Assembly: GCA_007449985.2 (NCBI GenBank)
Contig: VIIQ02000737.1
Coordinates: forward strand, 62,001-126,000
From: Desmodesmus armatus
Taxonomy: Eukaryota > Chlorophyta > Chlorophyceae > Sphaeropleales > Scenedesmaceae
Length of the DNA stretch: 64,000 nt
Direction of reading: 5' to 3'
Under the pieces are notes generated by a model that saw only the letters and a program-made list of their open reading frames with translations, was not told the DNA's origin and made no database searches. The translations under genes were made by a program, and so were the position numbers. Shown in pieces: positions 23,601 through 35,031 of the stretch. Position 1 is the first letter of the stretch, and each line of letters opens with the position of its first letter.

Positions 23601-24439
23601 TCAGCTAGCAGGTTCAGGGCTGGGGTGGGGGGTGTTTACTATGAAATTTGGGGCTGCAGCACCCCCAACTTGCTGCAGCCCCTGTGGCGACTTGCCAAGA
23701 CTAAGAATGGGACAAGAGGGGTTAGCATTGGCTGCTGCCACCACTGGTACTGTGCAGGACTGTTTTGGAATCGACAACAGGGTGGCAGTAGCAGGAGTGC
23801 TGTAAGTTTATGCAGTGTTTTTTGCCGCAGTTGCCCTGCATGATTGGCAGCACCAGCCAGGCAACAGCAGCCCTCACCCATCCTGCGCCGCTCTTCACTA
23901 TCTGCTTGTACAGTTCCTTGCTGCTGTCCTGGAAGGCGTCTTTCAGCTCCTGCTTCACACTGTCAACCTGCAACAGCACACATGCTGGATTGGTGCCCCA
24001 GCCCAACGTCTGGCTGCTACGCAGATGCAGGGCACACAAGCGTCTGCATAACTTGCGCCAGACAAAGCTTCTGCTGCGGTATTGCCCAGGTCATGCTGGC
24101 TGCTCCAGTAGCATACATGACTGCTCACCTTTTTGTGCAGGTCATCCCAGGCCTGCCGCTGCCTTGCAGCAGAAGCCCTGCTAGCAAAGCTGCCCTGCAG
24201 CAGCATACCATGCAAGCTGGTTGATATTTGGCGTTCAAAGCGCGCGTTTTTTGTATGTACGTCTGCAGTATGTACGTCTGCAGTGAAGACGTTGAAAGGT
24301 TTATTCTGTGGTCTCTCCAGGTGCCTACCGCAAGGCTGAGCAACATCAGCGTGGCCACCACCACTGTAAGCACTGCTGAGCTGGCATGCGGCCTGAGCTT
24401 CTGATGGTGCATCCCTGGCTTCATGGCTGCAGCAGTCAT
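20671..24439 (-). CDS. MGAT1: N-acetylglucosaminyltransferase I (GnTI, GT13)
   Basis: Golgi type II membrane enzyme that adds beta-1,2-GlcNAc to Man5GlcNAc2 and opens the complex N-glycan pathway. Exons: 24439-24329, 24194-24129, 23967-23878, 23468-23293, 22613-22198, 21845-21598, 21428-21193 and 20817-20671, about 496 residues. Residues 20-37 (SAVLTVVVATLMLLSLA) form the signal anchor, followed by a stem with coiled-coil propensity. VAPVVILAHARAHYLAKTVL starts the catalytic domain. The metal-site motif is E235-E236-D237 (FLEEDLEVAPDFF) instead of the usual EDD. FPGLGWML, WPPGYWDD and MPRTHTFGAYGASNGMFF match GT13. DLSYLTAPAYAALM and GVVVVRCRQRRLFL close it. Exon 7 is 236 bases with phase 0 on both sides, so one base is missing: the frame changes between AALMRQWL and DVYLTYRDNADF. 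Confidence 0.9.
21429..21597 (-). repeat. Degenerate copy of GnTI exon 6 3' edge in intron 6
   Basis: Directly after exon 6, read-through encodes GQCIAPKAP...ASFAEHLDNM, a decayed copy of the exon's GRQCIFPEMP...MFFSEHLDNM. The intron thus repeats the end of the exon it follows. Confidence 0.75.
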
Positions 24440-24814
24440 GGTGGTGATGTGTCTGTTGCTGTGCCCCACAAAGGTTGGTGCAGTTCAGCAACAGTACATG
24501 CATCTGCTGTTCAGACAAGCCAGGTCACGTTGCAATCAATGAAGTTGCTACGTTATAATAAAAAGAACTGAAAATTTAAGGGGACGGCAAGGAGCCAAGC
24601 GTTGAGAGCATGGACCCTTCGCGCCCAAGATCTGACTGACTCTTTTGAATGTTGTCCTTATCAAAGCCTGGCTTATTTGGCGTACGCAGCAGTAGAGCAG
24701 CCAGCCATTTCATAGCTTCCCGAACCCCTCTTTGAACAACCGCTACCTCAATGTCATCACTCCCCCACACCTTTCCCACTGTAGCAGGTGACAGGCTGGA
24801 ACTGCTCCAGATTT
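24440..24814. other. GnTI 5' flank and DUF5054 3' flank
   Basis: Region between two minus-strand genes. The AT-rich segment 24548-24575 reads TTATTATAACG on the minus strand and could serve the GnTI promoter. A 103-codon open frame (24887-24576) overlaps the 3' flank and is not convincing. Confidence 0.35.
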
Positions 24815-24819
24815 TTACA
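24815..24819 (-). terminator. Putative poly(A) signal of the DUF5054 gene
   Basis: TTACA (TGTAA on minus) about 90 bases past the stop. Confidence 0.45.
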
Positions 24820-24908
24820 TGCTTCAGCTGCAGAGCTTGGATCGCACCCACAAGCACCTGTAAAGTTGGTCCCATGACTGATGCCACAGCGGCAGCAGTC
24901 TGCTCACA

Positions 24909-27115
24909 TCACATGCGTGGAGCAGCAGCAGCCTTCTTGTGAGCGTGCAGCTCAAACCTGAACGACATGTCGCGATCCTGGTTTGAATAGGGGACCCACA
25001 TGATCTGCAGCAGCAGAGGACACAAGGGCGGCACAGCACCAAACAGCACCAGTGGGTCACCAACATGGAAATGTGCAGCAGCAGTGGCTATGCGGAAATC
25101 AAGCGCAGAAACTTTTGTGACCAGCAGCAATTTCACACTTCGCAGATGGCTCCAGTACTTGCTCATGAAGCAACCAGCTGGAGCCCCCCCCCCCCCCCCC
25201 CGCGCGGTCGTTGGTGCAGCTACCCGCAGCAACTTGACACCCAACAGCAGTACTCACATAGTTTGTTCCCCACATGTTGTTCATCAGGTTGAAGTGCACC
25301 CCCTGGCGCATGTCAGGTGCCTGCCTGCCCTGCGGCAGCGCTGTGGGGTATCCTGGGCTGACCAGGGCTGCGTCCCGCGTCCTGATCTGCAGCACCTCAT
25401 CCCCTGCTGCGCTGCTGACACTCACACCCGCATCAGACACTGCGTGCATGGACTGACTGCCGTTAACCATCACCTGCAGCAGGGGGGGGGGCAACAGGGT
25501 GCTGTCTGCCTGTGTGGGTGGGTGCTTTCTGTTAGGGGTGGGGCTAGTAGCCACAGCTGCCTCATCTCCTGCTGCGCTGCTGACACTCACACCTGCAGCA
25601 GACACTGCGTGCATGGACCGACGGCCGTTGAGGATCATACAGATTGACACCAACCATGCCCATGCAGCATCCCCCCCCCCCTGCCCCCACATACACATCG
25701 CCGGCCCAGCATCATTGCACACCCATGCAACTTGCTGTAGAACCTTGTGCCACTCCTACCTCATGTGGGTGTATGCTGCTGCCAATCTTGTGCAGCCTCC
25801 AGCTGCTGCTCTCCACCGCACTGTCAGCAGGCTTGAAGCTGAACCACAGCGCCTCAGGGATGCGTGTGGGCGTCTTCTCCTGCCACACAACAGACACATG
25901 CAGACCCCCACCATTACCAGCCCCGCCGCTGCTGCTGCTGCTGCTGTCACTGCTGCTGCTGCTGCCGCCAGGTGGTTGCTGTGCTAGTGTGTCATGAGGC
26001 GTGTCATCACCTGCAGGACAGCTGAAGGGCAGCAGCCATGCAAGGCAATCATGCATCAGCACATGTCTGTCACCAGGCCCATTTGATACACATGTATGCA
26101 TGCCTCCCAGGCACTCCATATGTATACATATGTACAACACACTCTGCCCCTCCCAATCCCCAGAGGCTCAATTTTGACGGACACCCCCATCACACAACAC
26201 TGTGGTTTGGCAAGTTCCCTCCGATGCCAAGCGCCTGAACGCACACCCCACCCGCGCTCCCCCGTAGCGGCTTGAATTGCTACACTGCATCTTTTCTGAC
26301 CTATCTTGCTCATTGCACAACACCACACGTCATGTGTCCCAGTGATGGCTGTGGTCACAGGTACCCAGTACCCCGGATACAGCGATAAGTTGCTGTGCAC
26401 TCGCCAAGACCCTGCCCCACACCCCAGGACCCCCCTCCCCTCCGTATCACCTGATGACCGTCCACATTGTTTGTGGTGCGCCCACCTCCCTCACCAGCCT
26501 GTGGGGCAGGCTGTAGCGCAGGGCTACCTGCTGCAGACCCGCAGCAGTGGACGACTCATAGATGCCTACTAGCTTGGCCTGGGCAGCAGCAACGACGGCA
26601 TTGGCGGCATCGGCAGCGGTGGTGGTGGTAGTGGTGATGGTAGCGGTGGGCAGAGCAGTACAGCACATTGAATGCAGTACAAGAGCGGGCAGTACAGGGC
26701 AGTACAAAACAATGCAGTACACCAAGGCAGTACACTACAGGGCGGCGCTCAGGCTGCAGGAACATAGAGTCATAGGAGTCAATGTGTGGCTGTGTGTCCC
26801 GCTCACCTGTACGTGCTCCTCATGGTCCCATGCCACACTGCTGTTCACCTTGCCAAAGTCAAGGGGGAACCACCTGCAGCAACAGGCACAAAGAAGAAGA
26901 AGAAGTGTTACACCGTGATCAAGCAGCTGCGCTGCAAACGGACGGCGGAACGAAGGGGTGCAGCAACAGGCACAGATACACACACACCATAATCAACAAG
27001 TTCAGCTGGCCTGCTAGAATGCAGGCGTCTTGATGCATTTGCTGTGTCCCCCCCCCCCCACCCCGCGCCCTACACACCCACACCACCTGGCCTCGGCTCT
27101 CCCCCCCCCCCCCCC

Positions 27116-27153
<38 letters not shown>

Positions 27154-27821
27154 CCTGACCCCCCCCTCCGCCTGACCTTGCCTGCTGCCCTCGTTGCCCT
27201 GGTCCCCACCCCTCGCCCGGGCCCCGAGGATGGAGGGCCTCCACCCCCCCCCCCCCCCCCCCCGCCTCCCTGCTGCTGTTGCTGCTGCTCCTACCCCCCC
27301 CCCCCCCCCCGCACCCCCGGCTCCCCCCCCTCCCCCTCACCAAGGCAGTGGTTGGTGCCATGCGTAGTGCTCCCACACATCATCATACGACGCCTCACAG
27401 TAAGCACTGTACACCAGACCACCAAACACACCACTGCTGCCACTGCTGCTGCTGCTGCCGCCGCCGTCACTGCTGCTGCTGCTGCTGCTGCCTCTGGCCC
27501 AGTCGGTGCCTGCACTGCTGCCATCACCATAATGCTTGACCAGTGACGTTATGGCACCTGCATTGATGACATGATGAATGTCAAACACACAAGGAGACAA
27601 ACACACACGGTTGATTTATTTCAGCATTGCAGGTTTTCATGCTCCTGTCACACCACATCGTCATGGCACCGCTTTGATGACGTAATGACAGTGGCCGCGA
27701 TGCACAGCATCCTTGGTAATCACCTCATGCCTGCTCATCCTTCATTCTGCTCCCTTTCTCAGTCACACGCACCCACATAGAGCCCCATAGACTTCAAACC
27801 TCCAGCTGCCAATCCCAGCTG

Positions 27822-27855
<34 letters not shown>

Positions 27856-28055
27856 CTTCACCTTGTGGCCCCTCCATCCAGCACTGCCCCTCCCCCCCCC
27901 CCCCCGGGTCTCACACTCCCCCCCCCCCTCTCACGCTTTACCCCGCTTCCTCTCCCTCACCCACTTCAAATCTCCAGCGGCTGGCCCCCCATGCTCCTCA
28001 CCCCAACCTGCACCAGCATTGGCCCCCCCCCCCACCCCCACCCCCTCCACACCTA

Positions 28056-28093
<38 letters not shown>

Positions 28094-28311
28094 ACCCACC
28101 CACCTAGTGCCTCATCCACTTCAAACCTCCAGCTGCCACACCAGTACTGGTGCACACCTGACCCACGCACTGACACTGCACGACTGCTCACACCAGTACC
28201 AGCAGCACCCCCGGACACCACTGCTTTGGCACCCTCTGCTGCTGCTGCTGCTGGAGAGTAGGACTGATAGTCAGCCGCCAGTTTGTGGGCAACCTCCCCT
28301 GCTGGCCCTGT

Positions 28312-28347
<36 letters not shown>

Positions 28348-28494
28348 GTATGACTGTGCATGTGTGTCAATTTGCAGCTGCTGCTGCTGCTGCCACATGT
28401 GCAGCCGCCGCTGCTTGCCAGCAGCTGATAAGCTTTCCACTCCAGCTGCACCCAGCCGCTGCTGTTGCTGCTGCTGTTCCTGTTTGTCATGTTG

Positions 28495-28531
<37 letters not shown>

Positions 28532-29434
28532 GCCTGTGGCATAGCTGTGTATACAGTGCCCTGCATGAGTGCTTCTGCACTGATTGCTGCCAGCTGCTGC
28601 CTTGCTGTTAGGTCAGCAGCATACTGCTGCACCACCCAGTGGTCTGGAGGGAGAGCCTTGAGGGACGGGGGGTTGTGTGTGTTTGTGTGTGTGTGTGTGG
28701 GGGGGGGGGGGGTTGCAAAACCAGAAACAAAGAGGAGACAACATTTTGAAAACACTCAGGTTTCCATGCCATTGACTCGCTTTCACATCACGATGAAGAC
28801 ATGCTGACTGGCCAGTGCAAGTGCCCAACACCAAGTGGAGTCAGCAAGCCTGCAGGCCGCATCCCCCCCCTCCCCTTCCCCACCCTGACCCCCCCCCCCC
28901 ACTTTCCAATGCACCCCACCCACAAGCACGTGCTACAGGCTGACGAGCAGGAGGGGGCCAGTACTCACTCCCCTGCCCCTTGCCTTCCCAGACACACCTG
29001 CAGAGCCCAGTCGACATATGCAGCCTGCCTTTCCCAGGCCTTGATGCAGTGACCATAGTTCTCACAGGGAGCCTCGCCACTGCTGCTGCTGCTGCTGCTG
29101 CCGCCGTCATCACTACTGCTGCTGCTGCTGGGTGAGTATCCTTGCGCCCATGTTGGTCTGAGGTGTGGGGGGAGGCAGCCGTGGAGCCTTGGGTTGCCGT
29201 AGTCAGTAAAGTCATGCAGCGTCTTCTTGATGTCAACACCCCAGGTGTGTTCAGGAACCTTCAGCAGCAGCCGGCTGAAGTTGAAAAACTCTGGGCCCTG
29301 TGGCAAATTGCACACACAAACAGCAGCAGCAGCGTATTGCGATGTCGATACCCCACATGTGTTCAAGTACCTTCAGCAGCAGCTGAGCCGGGTGGAGTTG
29401 AGAGAGGCTGGGCCCTGCGACAGTTTGCATTTAC

Positions 29435-29502
<68 letters not shown>

Positions 29503-32500
29503 TATTGTTATGTCAAACACCCAGGTGTGTTCAAGTACCTTCAGCAGCAGCCGGCCAAAAATGAAAAACTTTGGGCCCTGAAACAGCAGCAGCAGCAGAA
29601 GCAGAAGCAGAGGCAGTAGCCTGCATGATTGGCAAAAATCCAGGCCGCTGTAGTAACCGCTAGCAACAGCAGCCCTGACTGCACTCACTTGACCTCTTCC
29701 ACCGCAGTGACCGCCTCCTCCACATGTGAATGACAGAATGTGCCACATCCACTGCAACCCACTGCTGATCACCTCTACCATTCGCGCCCACGCACATCAC
29801 TCCTCCTTCACCCCTCTTGACCCCCCTCCTTTTCACACACATACTGGGTCCCATTCCACACCCATACACACACTTGCCCATCATCCCCCCCCCCCCCCCC
29901 CCCGCGCGCCTTGCCCTCCCCCCCCCCCCCACCCCCGCTCACACCCACACCAGCACCCACCATTGAAGGGCAGGCTGGATCATCCATGCAGGCTGTCCTG
30001 ATGCGGCTGGCTGCCCTGAAGTTGGCTGTCTTCAGGGGGTCTGACGCCACACCAAACACCCACGTATCTCCTATCTCACCTGCACGCACAACGCAACACA
30101 ACACAATAGATGGTCGATGCATTGGCTGGATGCACTCCCTGTGTCGGCAACACAATACACATGAATAGTTTGACATGATTCATGTGACATGCACAAAGGA
30201 GCAAAGCCAGGCGCATGCAAACATACAGGCTGATTTGGGGGAGCAAGACGCCACACCAAACACCCACTTATCTCCTACCTCACCTGCAGGCACACCACAG
30301 CACAACACAACACACTGCAACTTGTACTTAACGGGTGCACCTCGCGTATTCAACACACACCATGTGTATTGAACACTGTTCATGATGGATTATCCATCTG
30401 TGAAATACCCCCTGGTTCGGATGTGTGCATGATTGGAGGTTGCAGCGTCACCCCCCCCCCTTGCGCTCCCCCCCCCCCTTGCGCCCCCCCCCCCCCCCCG
30501 GCACCCCCTTGAGGACCCCTTCCACGAGACCGGTGAATCACTGACTGACTTTGCCCCCTGCCTGTGTCCCTCACCTGTGACCACTGGCAGGCTGAGTGAG
30601 GGCAGGACAGCCAACACCTCATCCACAAAGGCATCAAAGCTGCTGGCAAACACATGCACACTGCTGCCATTGCTGCTACTGCTATCAATGCTGCTGTCAC
30701 TGCTGCTGTTGTCACTGTCATCGCTGCTGCTGCTGCTGCTGCTGCTGCCAGGGTCACCGCTTTCACCACTGCTGCTGCTGCTGCTGCTGCTGGGGCTCAT
30801 CCAGTCGCGGCGCAGCAGGTCATAAATCAGCAGGGGCTCAGCCACATACTCAGGGGGGCCTGCAGGGGACACCACATGACACCAACGCACGGTCAGCAGA
30901 CCAGTCCAACGACAGAAAAAGGACGAAACAGGGGCAAGGGGGTGTGCACATGACCACCTTTGCGCCACATACTGCTACATGCAGGAAGTTACTGCTGCTG
31001 CTGCTGCTGCTGGTCGTGTCATCCCTTCACCTGAAATTGGCATTGTGCCATGAGGTGCCCCAGCATATGGAAGCGCACCCACTCAACCCCTGCATCCCTG
31101 CCCGCCCCCCCCCCCCCGCCCCCCCCCCCACACACACACAACCTGTAAGTTGCGGCTGCCCATCACACCCACGCATGCCCCACGCAATCACCCCATAGGG
31201 GGGCGCTTTCATGCCCCTCTCCCCCCTTCCCCCACCCCGCCTCACCCCCGGCCAGCACCCCCCCCCCCCCCAAACCAATCACCTGAGTTGTCGTTGCGCC
31301 ATGAGGTGCACAGCACGTGGTGTAGGCCTGGTGCCTGGATGCACTCAGCCTTAGGGTCCAGGGCCAACTCACCACGCATGCCTCCATAACCACCTGACAA
31401 AATGGGGGGTGGGGTGGGGGAGGGGGGGAGACATGTAGCATCAGTATCATTCCTGCTATTCATTGATGGTCTAGAGCCAACTCACCACGCATGCCCTCAT
31501 AGCCACCTGACAAAATGTGTGTGTGGGGGGGGGGGGGGGGGCAGGGTGGAATGGGGTGGGAGGTCCATGTGCTGGAATGCAGCACACAGTCAATCCTAGG
31601 ATATATGCTACAGCAGGCCTGCTGCATGACAGTGGCAATTCTCTGTGCCTGAGGGCTTGATTCTTCATCTGAAGGGTGCTACCTGCGCAGCATCGCATGT
31701 TGCTGCTGCTGCTGCTGCCGCTGCCGACGTCGCCACGACACCCGAAATTGGAGATCATCAGCTATGCTTTCATGGCCCACAGCTGTAACTGCCGCAGCTA
31801 CACTGAGTGTCCAGTCCTTACCTGGGTGCCAGAATTCTGATTCTTCATATGAAGGGTGCTACCTGCGCAGCATCGCATGTTGCTGCTGCTGCTGCTGCTG
31901 CTGCCGCTGCCGACGTCGCCACGACACCCAAAATTGGAGAATCATCAGCTATGCTTTCATGGCCCACAGCTGTAACTGCCGCAGCTACACTGAGTGTCCA
32001 GTCCTTACCTGGGTGCCAGAATGCCAGTATCTGTGTGCCTGAGGGTTCATCCCTCCATATGAATGGTGTGTACCAGGGCACCCCTGGTGGTGCACTGCCT
32101 GCATTCACCCCCACACTGATGGCCTTTATGCCGTGGGACACAAACACAGGGATCGACGCCCTGCTCAGGCCCGGCACGTCACGCTGCACAGCACAGCACA
32201 GCACAGCACGGCACAGCACAGCACAGCATACCACATCAGAGCGGTGTGTATGGGGGTGTGTTCCTGTGATGGCGTGGGACGCATTCCGTGTGCAAGCGCC
32301 TTAGGTCGCCATTCTGCAGTCTGCCGCCCCCCGCGCCCCACCCACCCACCCCACCCCACTCCTGCCCTGGCCAGCTCGCCGTCTGCCTCGCCCCTTCTCA
32401 CCCTGATGACGCACCCCCCCCCCCCTACCCCCACCAACACCCCAGACACCCCCCGCCCCCCGGGCGACCACCTCCCCCCCCCCCCAGCTTTGTCCCAGCA

Positions 32501-34186
32501 GTCTGCCTCATGCCTTCTCACCCTGCTGACTCACCCGACCCCCACCCCCACCCCAGACACCCCCTTTCCTGCAGGGGCCCTGCCCCCCCCCCCCCCCCCC
32601 AAACTATAGCTATGCCTCACCAGTATGGCTGTGTGCTTCCGCTGCACCGCAAACTGCTTGTCCAGCTGATGCGTCAACTCAAAGCTGAACTGCAGGAGTG
32701 ACATATCACACAGCTCGTACAGGTGGAGATGGTGTGTCTGTGCTGACACACCATCTCCACCACCAACAGTCTGCTGTGCGCCACTCCTCCTGCCTGCCCA
32801 CCCCTCCTCTCGTCCCCCCCCCCCCCCCCCCCCCCGCCCCCTGCACACTCTACTGTGCCTCACCAGTATGGCAGTGTGCTTCCGTCGCACCCCAAACCGC
32901 TTGTCCAGCTGGTGTGTCAACTCAAACTGAACTGCAAGAGGGACGTATCATACAACTCATACTGTGCGTTGTGTGGGTGAGCGTGCCATGTGATGGCCCC
33001 TGACCGCATTGCCTCCTCGACTGTCGCCTTGGTGGTGGTGTTGGGGCAGCGCAGGCCCATGCCGGGGGGGCAGTCCAGGAAGAGTGAGAGCAGGAAGGAG
33101 TGAGAGGTGTAAATGTAACGGTCACCGTGAGGGCTGACATGCTCCATCTGCTTGGCGATGGCGGCCTGCAACAGCACCGACACATGGTGCAGTACAGATG
33201 TACTTCGATGGCAGTTTGTGCTGGGGTTACCCTTGCAGTACAGGTCAGCGTGGCACAACAAGCAAGCTTACCCTTTGGTGGGCTGTGCTGCCATCTCACT
33301 GCCTACCAAAGTGAATGATGCAGTATTGTTCAAACATGAACGGAATGGTACTCCCTGGCGCGGGGACAGCGGCTGCCGCAGTGATGCGCTCTTGGCTTGT
33401 GACAAGTAGTGATTGAAGTCACGATTAAGCATGTCATATGCAGATGACTCAGCATGTGACATCATGCCAAGATGGTCGCTGATGGTCCTTCATGCCATGA
33501 TGGCCGCTGACGGCAGCTTGGCAGGTGACGGTGCAACACATGAGCATAGCTGGGTGGGTGCATCAGCTAGCATTACATGATGCTGCGGTGTTCAGGGGCT
33601 GTGGATACACTCACGGCTCGTGGGAGGTACACATTGAAGTATTTGTTGAGCACGTTGTTGTCGTATCCGATGAGGGGCTCAATGTTGTCGAACCCTGCAA
33701 CGACATGGAGTTGACGTGAAGAGATGCAACCTGTCAGTTGTGCAAGCAGCTACTGGTTTGGGATTGGCTGGCACAGTTGGTTCAGGTGATGGTGTAATGT
33801 TGCTGCTGAACGTGTCAGGACATGTCTGTACACTTCGAAGGCAGCAATTGTTGCTGTTGGGTGCATGCATCTACTGCCTTGGCCTTTCAGCCTGGGATGG
33901 CACCATGCTTCCAGCTTTCACTAATTCTTCCACTACCCTCTTCCACTCACCTATGTCCTGCCACACCAGAGGCGCAGGCATAACAAATGGCATCCATGGT
34001 CACCATATCAAGATCAGTACTGATATGTAGTAGGTTGAGGTGTATCAGCCTGGCAAGAGACACTGGATCAGCACCACCACAGAGGTGTGAGGGGTGCACG
34101 CTTACCAGGTGGTTGCCAAACACAACATGCACCGTTGTGTGTGCTGTGCACACCATCAATGCGCTGAGAAGCAGCACCAGCTGCAT
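24909..34186 (-). CDS. Secreted DUF5054 / GH38-like protein
   Basis: Likely a secreted carbohydrate-active protein; no enzyme activity is established for the family. Sixteen exons: 34186-34106, 33957-33951, 33694-33615, 33165-32864, 32183-32009, 31393-31283, 30859-30575, 30079-29961, 29297-28998, 28656-28104, 27557-27341, 26873-26807, 26578-26451, about 25961-25760, 25473-25258 and 25004-24909, about 979 residues. Residues 1-15 (MQLVLLLSALMVCTA) form a signal peptide. FGNHLDIGFD is the GH38-like metal-site motif, built across a 7-base exon. GMGLRCPN, GAITWHAHPHNA, RDVPGLSRASIPVF, VPEHTWGVD, YWCGSWRFEVDEALGAITSL and GVHFNLMNNMWGTNY follow in family order. Ser-rich (exons 7, 9, 11, 14) and Gln-rich (exon 10) inserts interrupt it. 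Exon 4 (302 bases) lacks one base near 32926. The exon 14 acceptor is uncertain. Confidence 0.78.
27024..28107 (+). repeat. Dense C-tracts in DUF5054 introns 10 and 11
   Basis: C-runs at 27045-27060, 27100-27152, 27243-27262, 27296-27310, 27824-27854, 27892-27905 and 28020-28093. On the transcribed minus strand these are G-runs, several of them starting within 50 bases of a 5' splice site (27341, 28104). Confidence 0.9.
29331..29600 (-). repeat. Two extra copies of DUF5054 exon 9 5' edge plus CAG array
   Basis: Upstream (in sense) of the true exon start at 29297, the acceptor and first about 70 bases recur at 29331-29425 and 29515-29582, encoding variants of KVPEHTWGVDI such as KVLEHTWVFDI. 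Between them lies a pure CAG array (29437-29501, about 21 units). The two extra copies carry frame or residue damage. Confidence 0.85.
30210..30300 (-). repeat. Extra copy of DUF5054 exon 8 5' edge
   Basis: A copy of the acceptor and first codons of the exon starting at 30079: GEVGDKWVFGVAS here versus GEIGDTWVFGVAS in the true exon. It keeps its acceptor AG. Confidence 0.85.
31466..31512 (-). repeat. Extra copy of DUF5054 exon 6 5' edge
   Basis: About 46 bases matching 31350-31396 with few mismatches, encoding GGYEGMRGELAL versus GGYGGMRGELAL and keeping the TTGTCAG acceptor. Confidence 0.85.
31660..32030 (-). repeat. 180-base tandem duplication across DUF5054 exon 5 donor
   Basis: Units start at about 31663 and 31843. 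Each contains the CTG/GCA run, the intron start and the exon end TTCTGGCACCCAG with donor GTAAGG (31825 and 32008). The two donors are equivalent. Confidence 0.85.
32621..32689 (-). repeat. Intact tandem copy of the end of DUF5054 exon 4
   Basis: A 69-base exon-like block with its own TGCAG acceptor and GTGAGG donor encodes FSFELTHQLDKQFAVQRKHT plus AIL. The matching end of the true exon 4 (32931-32864) encodes the same segment but is one base short. This block could be a mutually exclusive exon or a decaying duplicate. Confidence 0.75.
33951..33957 (-). other. 7-base microexon of the DUF5054 gene
   Basis: GACATAG is flanked by GTGTGGCAG and GTGAGT on the minus strand. It joins phase 0 of exon 1 (...FGNHL) to phase 1 of exon 3 (FDNIEP...) and restores the HLDIGFD motif, which neither neighbour encodes alone. 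Confidence 0.7.
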
Positions 34187-35031
34187 CTGCAGAGCTCTGC
34201 TGATGCGCTGTGATCAGCGTTGATCTTGGATCAACTGCACATGGCGATGGAAACAAGCAGAGGCGCATGCAAACCTCTACAATCACCCTGAATAATTTGT
34301 GGTTTCTGTTTGTTTCCAGGAAAACCCCAACATTTAGCGTCGGGGGTCAGGTTACCGAAGGTGACCACGTGACTGGTGTTGATCGAAGGTTGAACCACAT
34401 TTGCAACGACTTACAGCATTGCGTGCAGTGTCACTGCCAGCGAAGAGCCATACGCAAACATCACACGCGCATCTGTCATACAGATCACTCTTCAGGTGGC
34501 CTTCCACAAGCCACAGAGCAACCTTGCACACCCACTGCTGCTTTCACGAACAGCCCCAGTGCTTTTCTGACAAAATCAACTTGCAATTTCAAGCGAGCAG
34601 CAAGCCGAAGGAGCAGCAGAGGACCTCATGCAAGCAGCTTCACAGCTGCAGCTGCTGCTGTAGTGCCATGCATCCCAGCAGAACACTACGAAACAAGCTG
34701 TGCCATACATATGCGATACTCAGCCTCGTCAGCCTGGTCAGCTTACAGTTGACGCTGGTGGCTGGTGAGTGCTGCTGAAGCAGAAGCTGCAAGCCTCGGA
34801 AAAGTGACAGTATGAGTGATGCAGCTGCCCTCAAATGCTCAGCTGCATCACCACACGGTGCGCCCTGTGTCGCACATACAACAGTTTGAAGAACATGTGG
34901 GCCTTAATACAGCCCACATTTGCACCTCATGAGCCAATCAAACACCCTGCAGGGTGCACAATGCGTCGTCAGCACCCCAGCAGCATGGATGTCCACCGCT
35001 CAGCGCTCGGTACCCCCTGCTGCTGTCGCAC
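34187..35031. promoter_or_regulatory. Divergent intergenic region, DUF5054 / GH16 genes
   Basis: About 845 bases between two divergent starts. Short open frames exist, but nothing is recognised and no clear TATA box was seen. Confidence 0.4.

Noticed and set aside
24576..24887. 103-codon minus-strand open frame downstream of the DUF5054 gene
   Set aside because: It overlaps the likely 3' UTR and the TGTAA at 24815-24819; no family recognised and no independent signals.
27100..28107. Poly-Pro and poly-Gly proteins predicted from C-tracts
   Set aside because: These frames translate intronic homopolymers of the DUF5054 gene, lie between fitted exons, and have no family similarity.
29437..29501. 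Poly-Ala/Ser/Gln coding from the CAG array
   Set aside because: The array is intronic: the exons ending at 29961 and starting at 29297 join in phase and in family order without it.
29700..29800. Extra DUF5054 exon around 29700-29790
   Set aside because: The family sequence runs directly from the exon ending at 29961 to that starting at 29297, both phase 0, so no further exon is needed.
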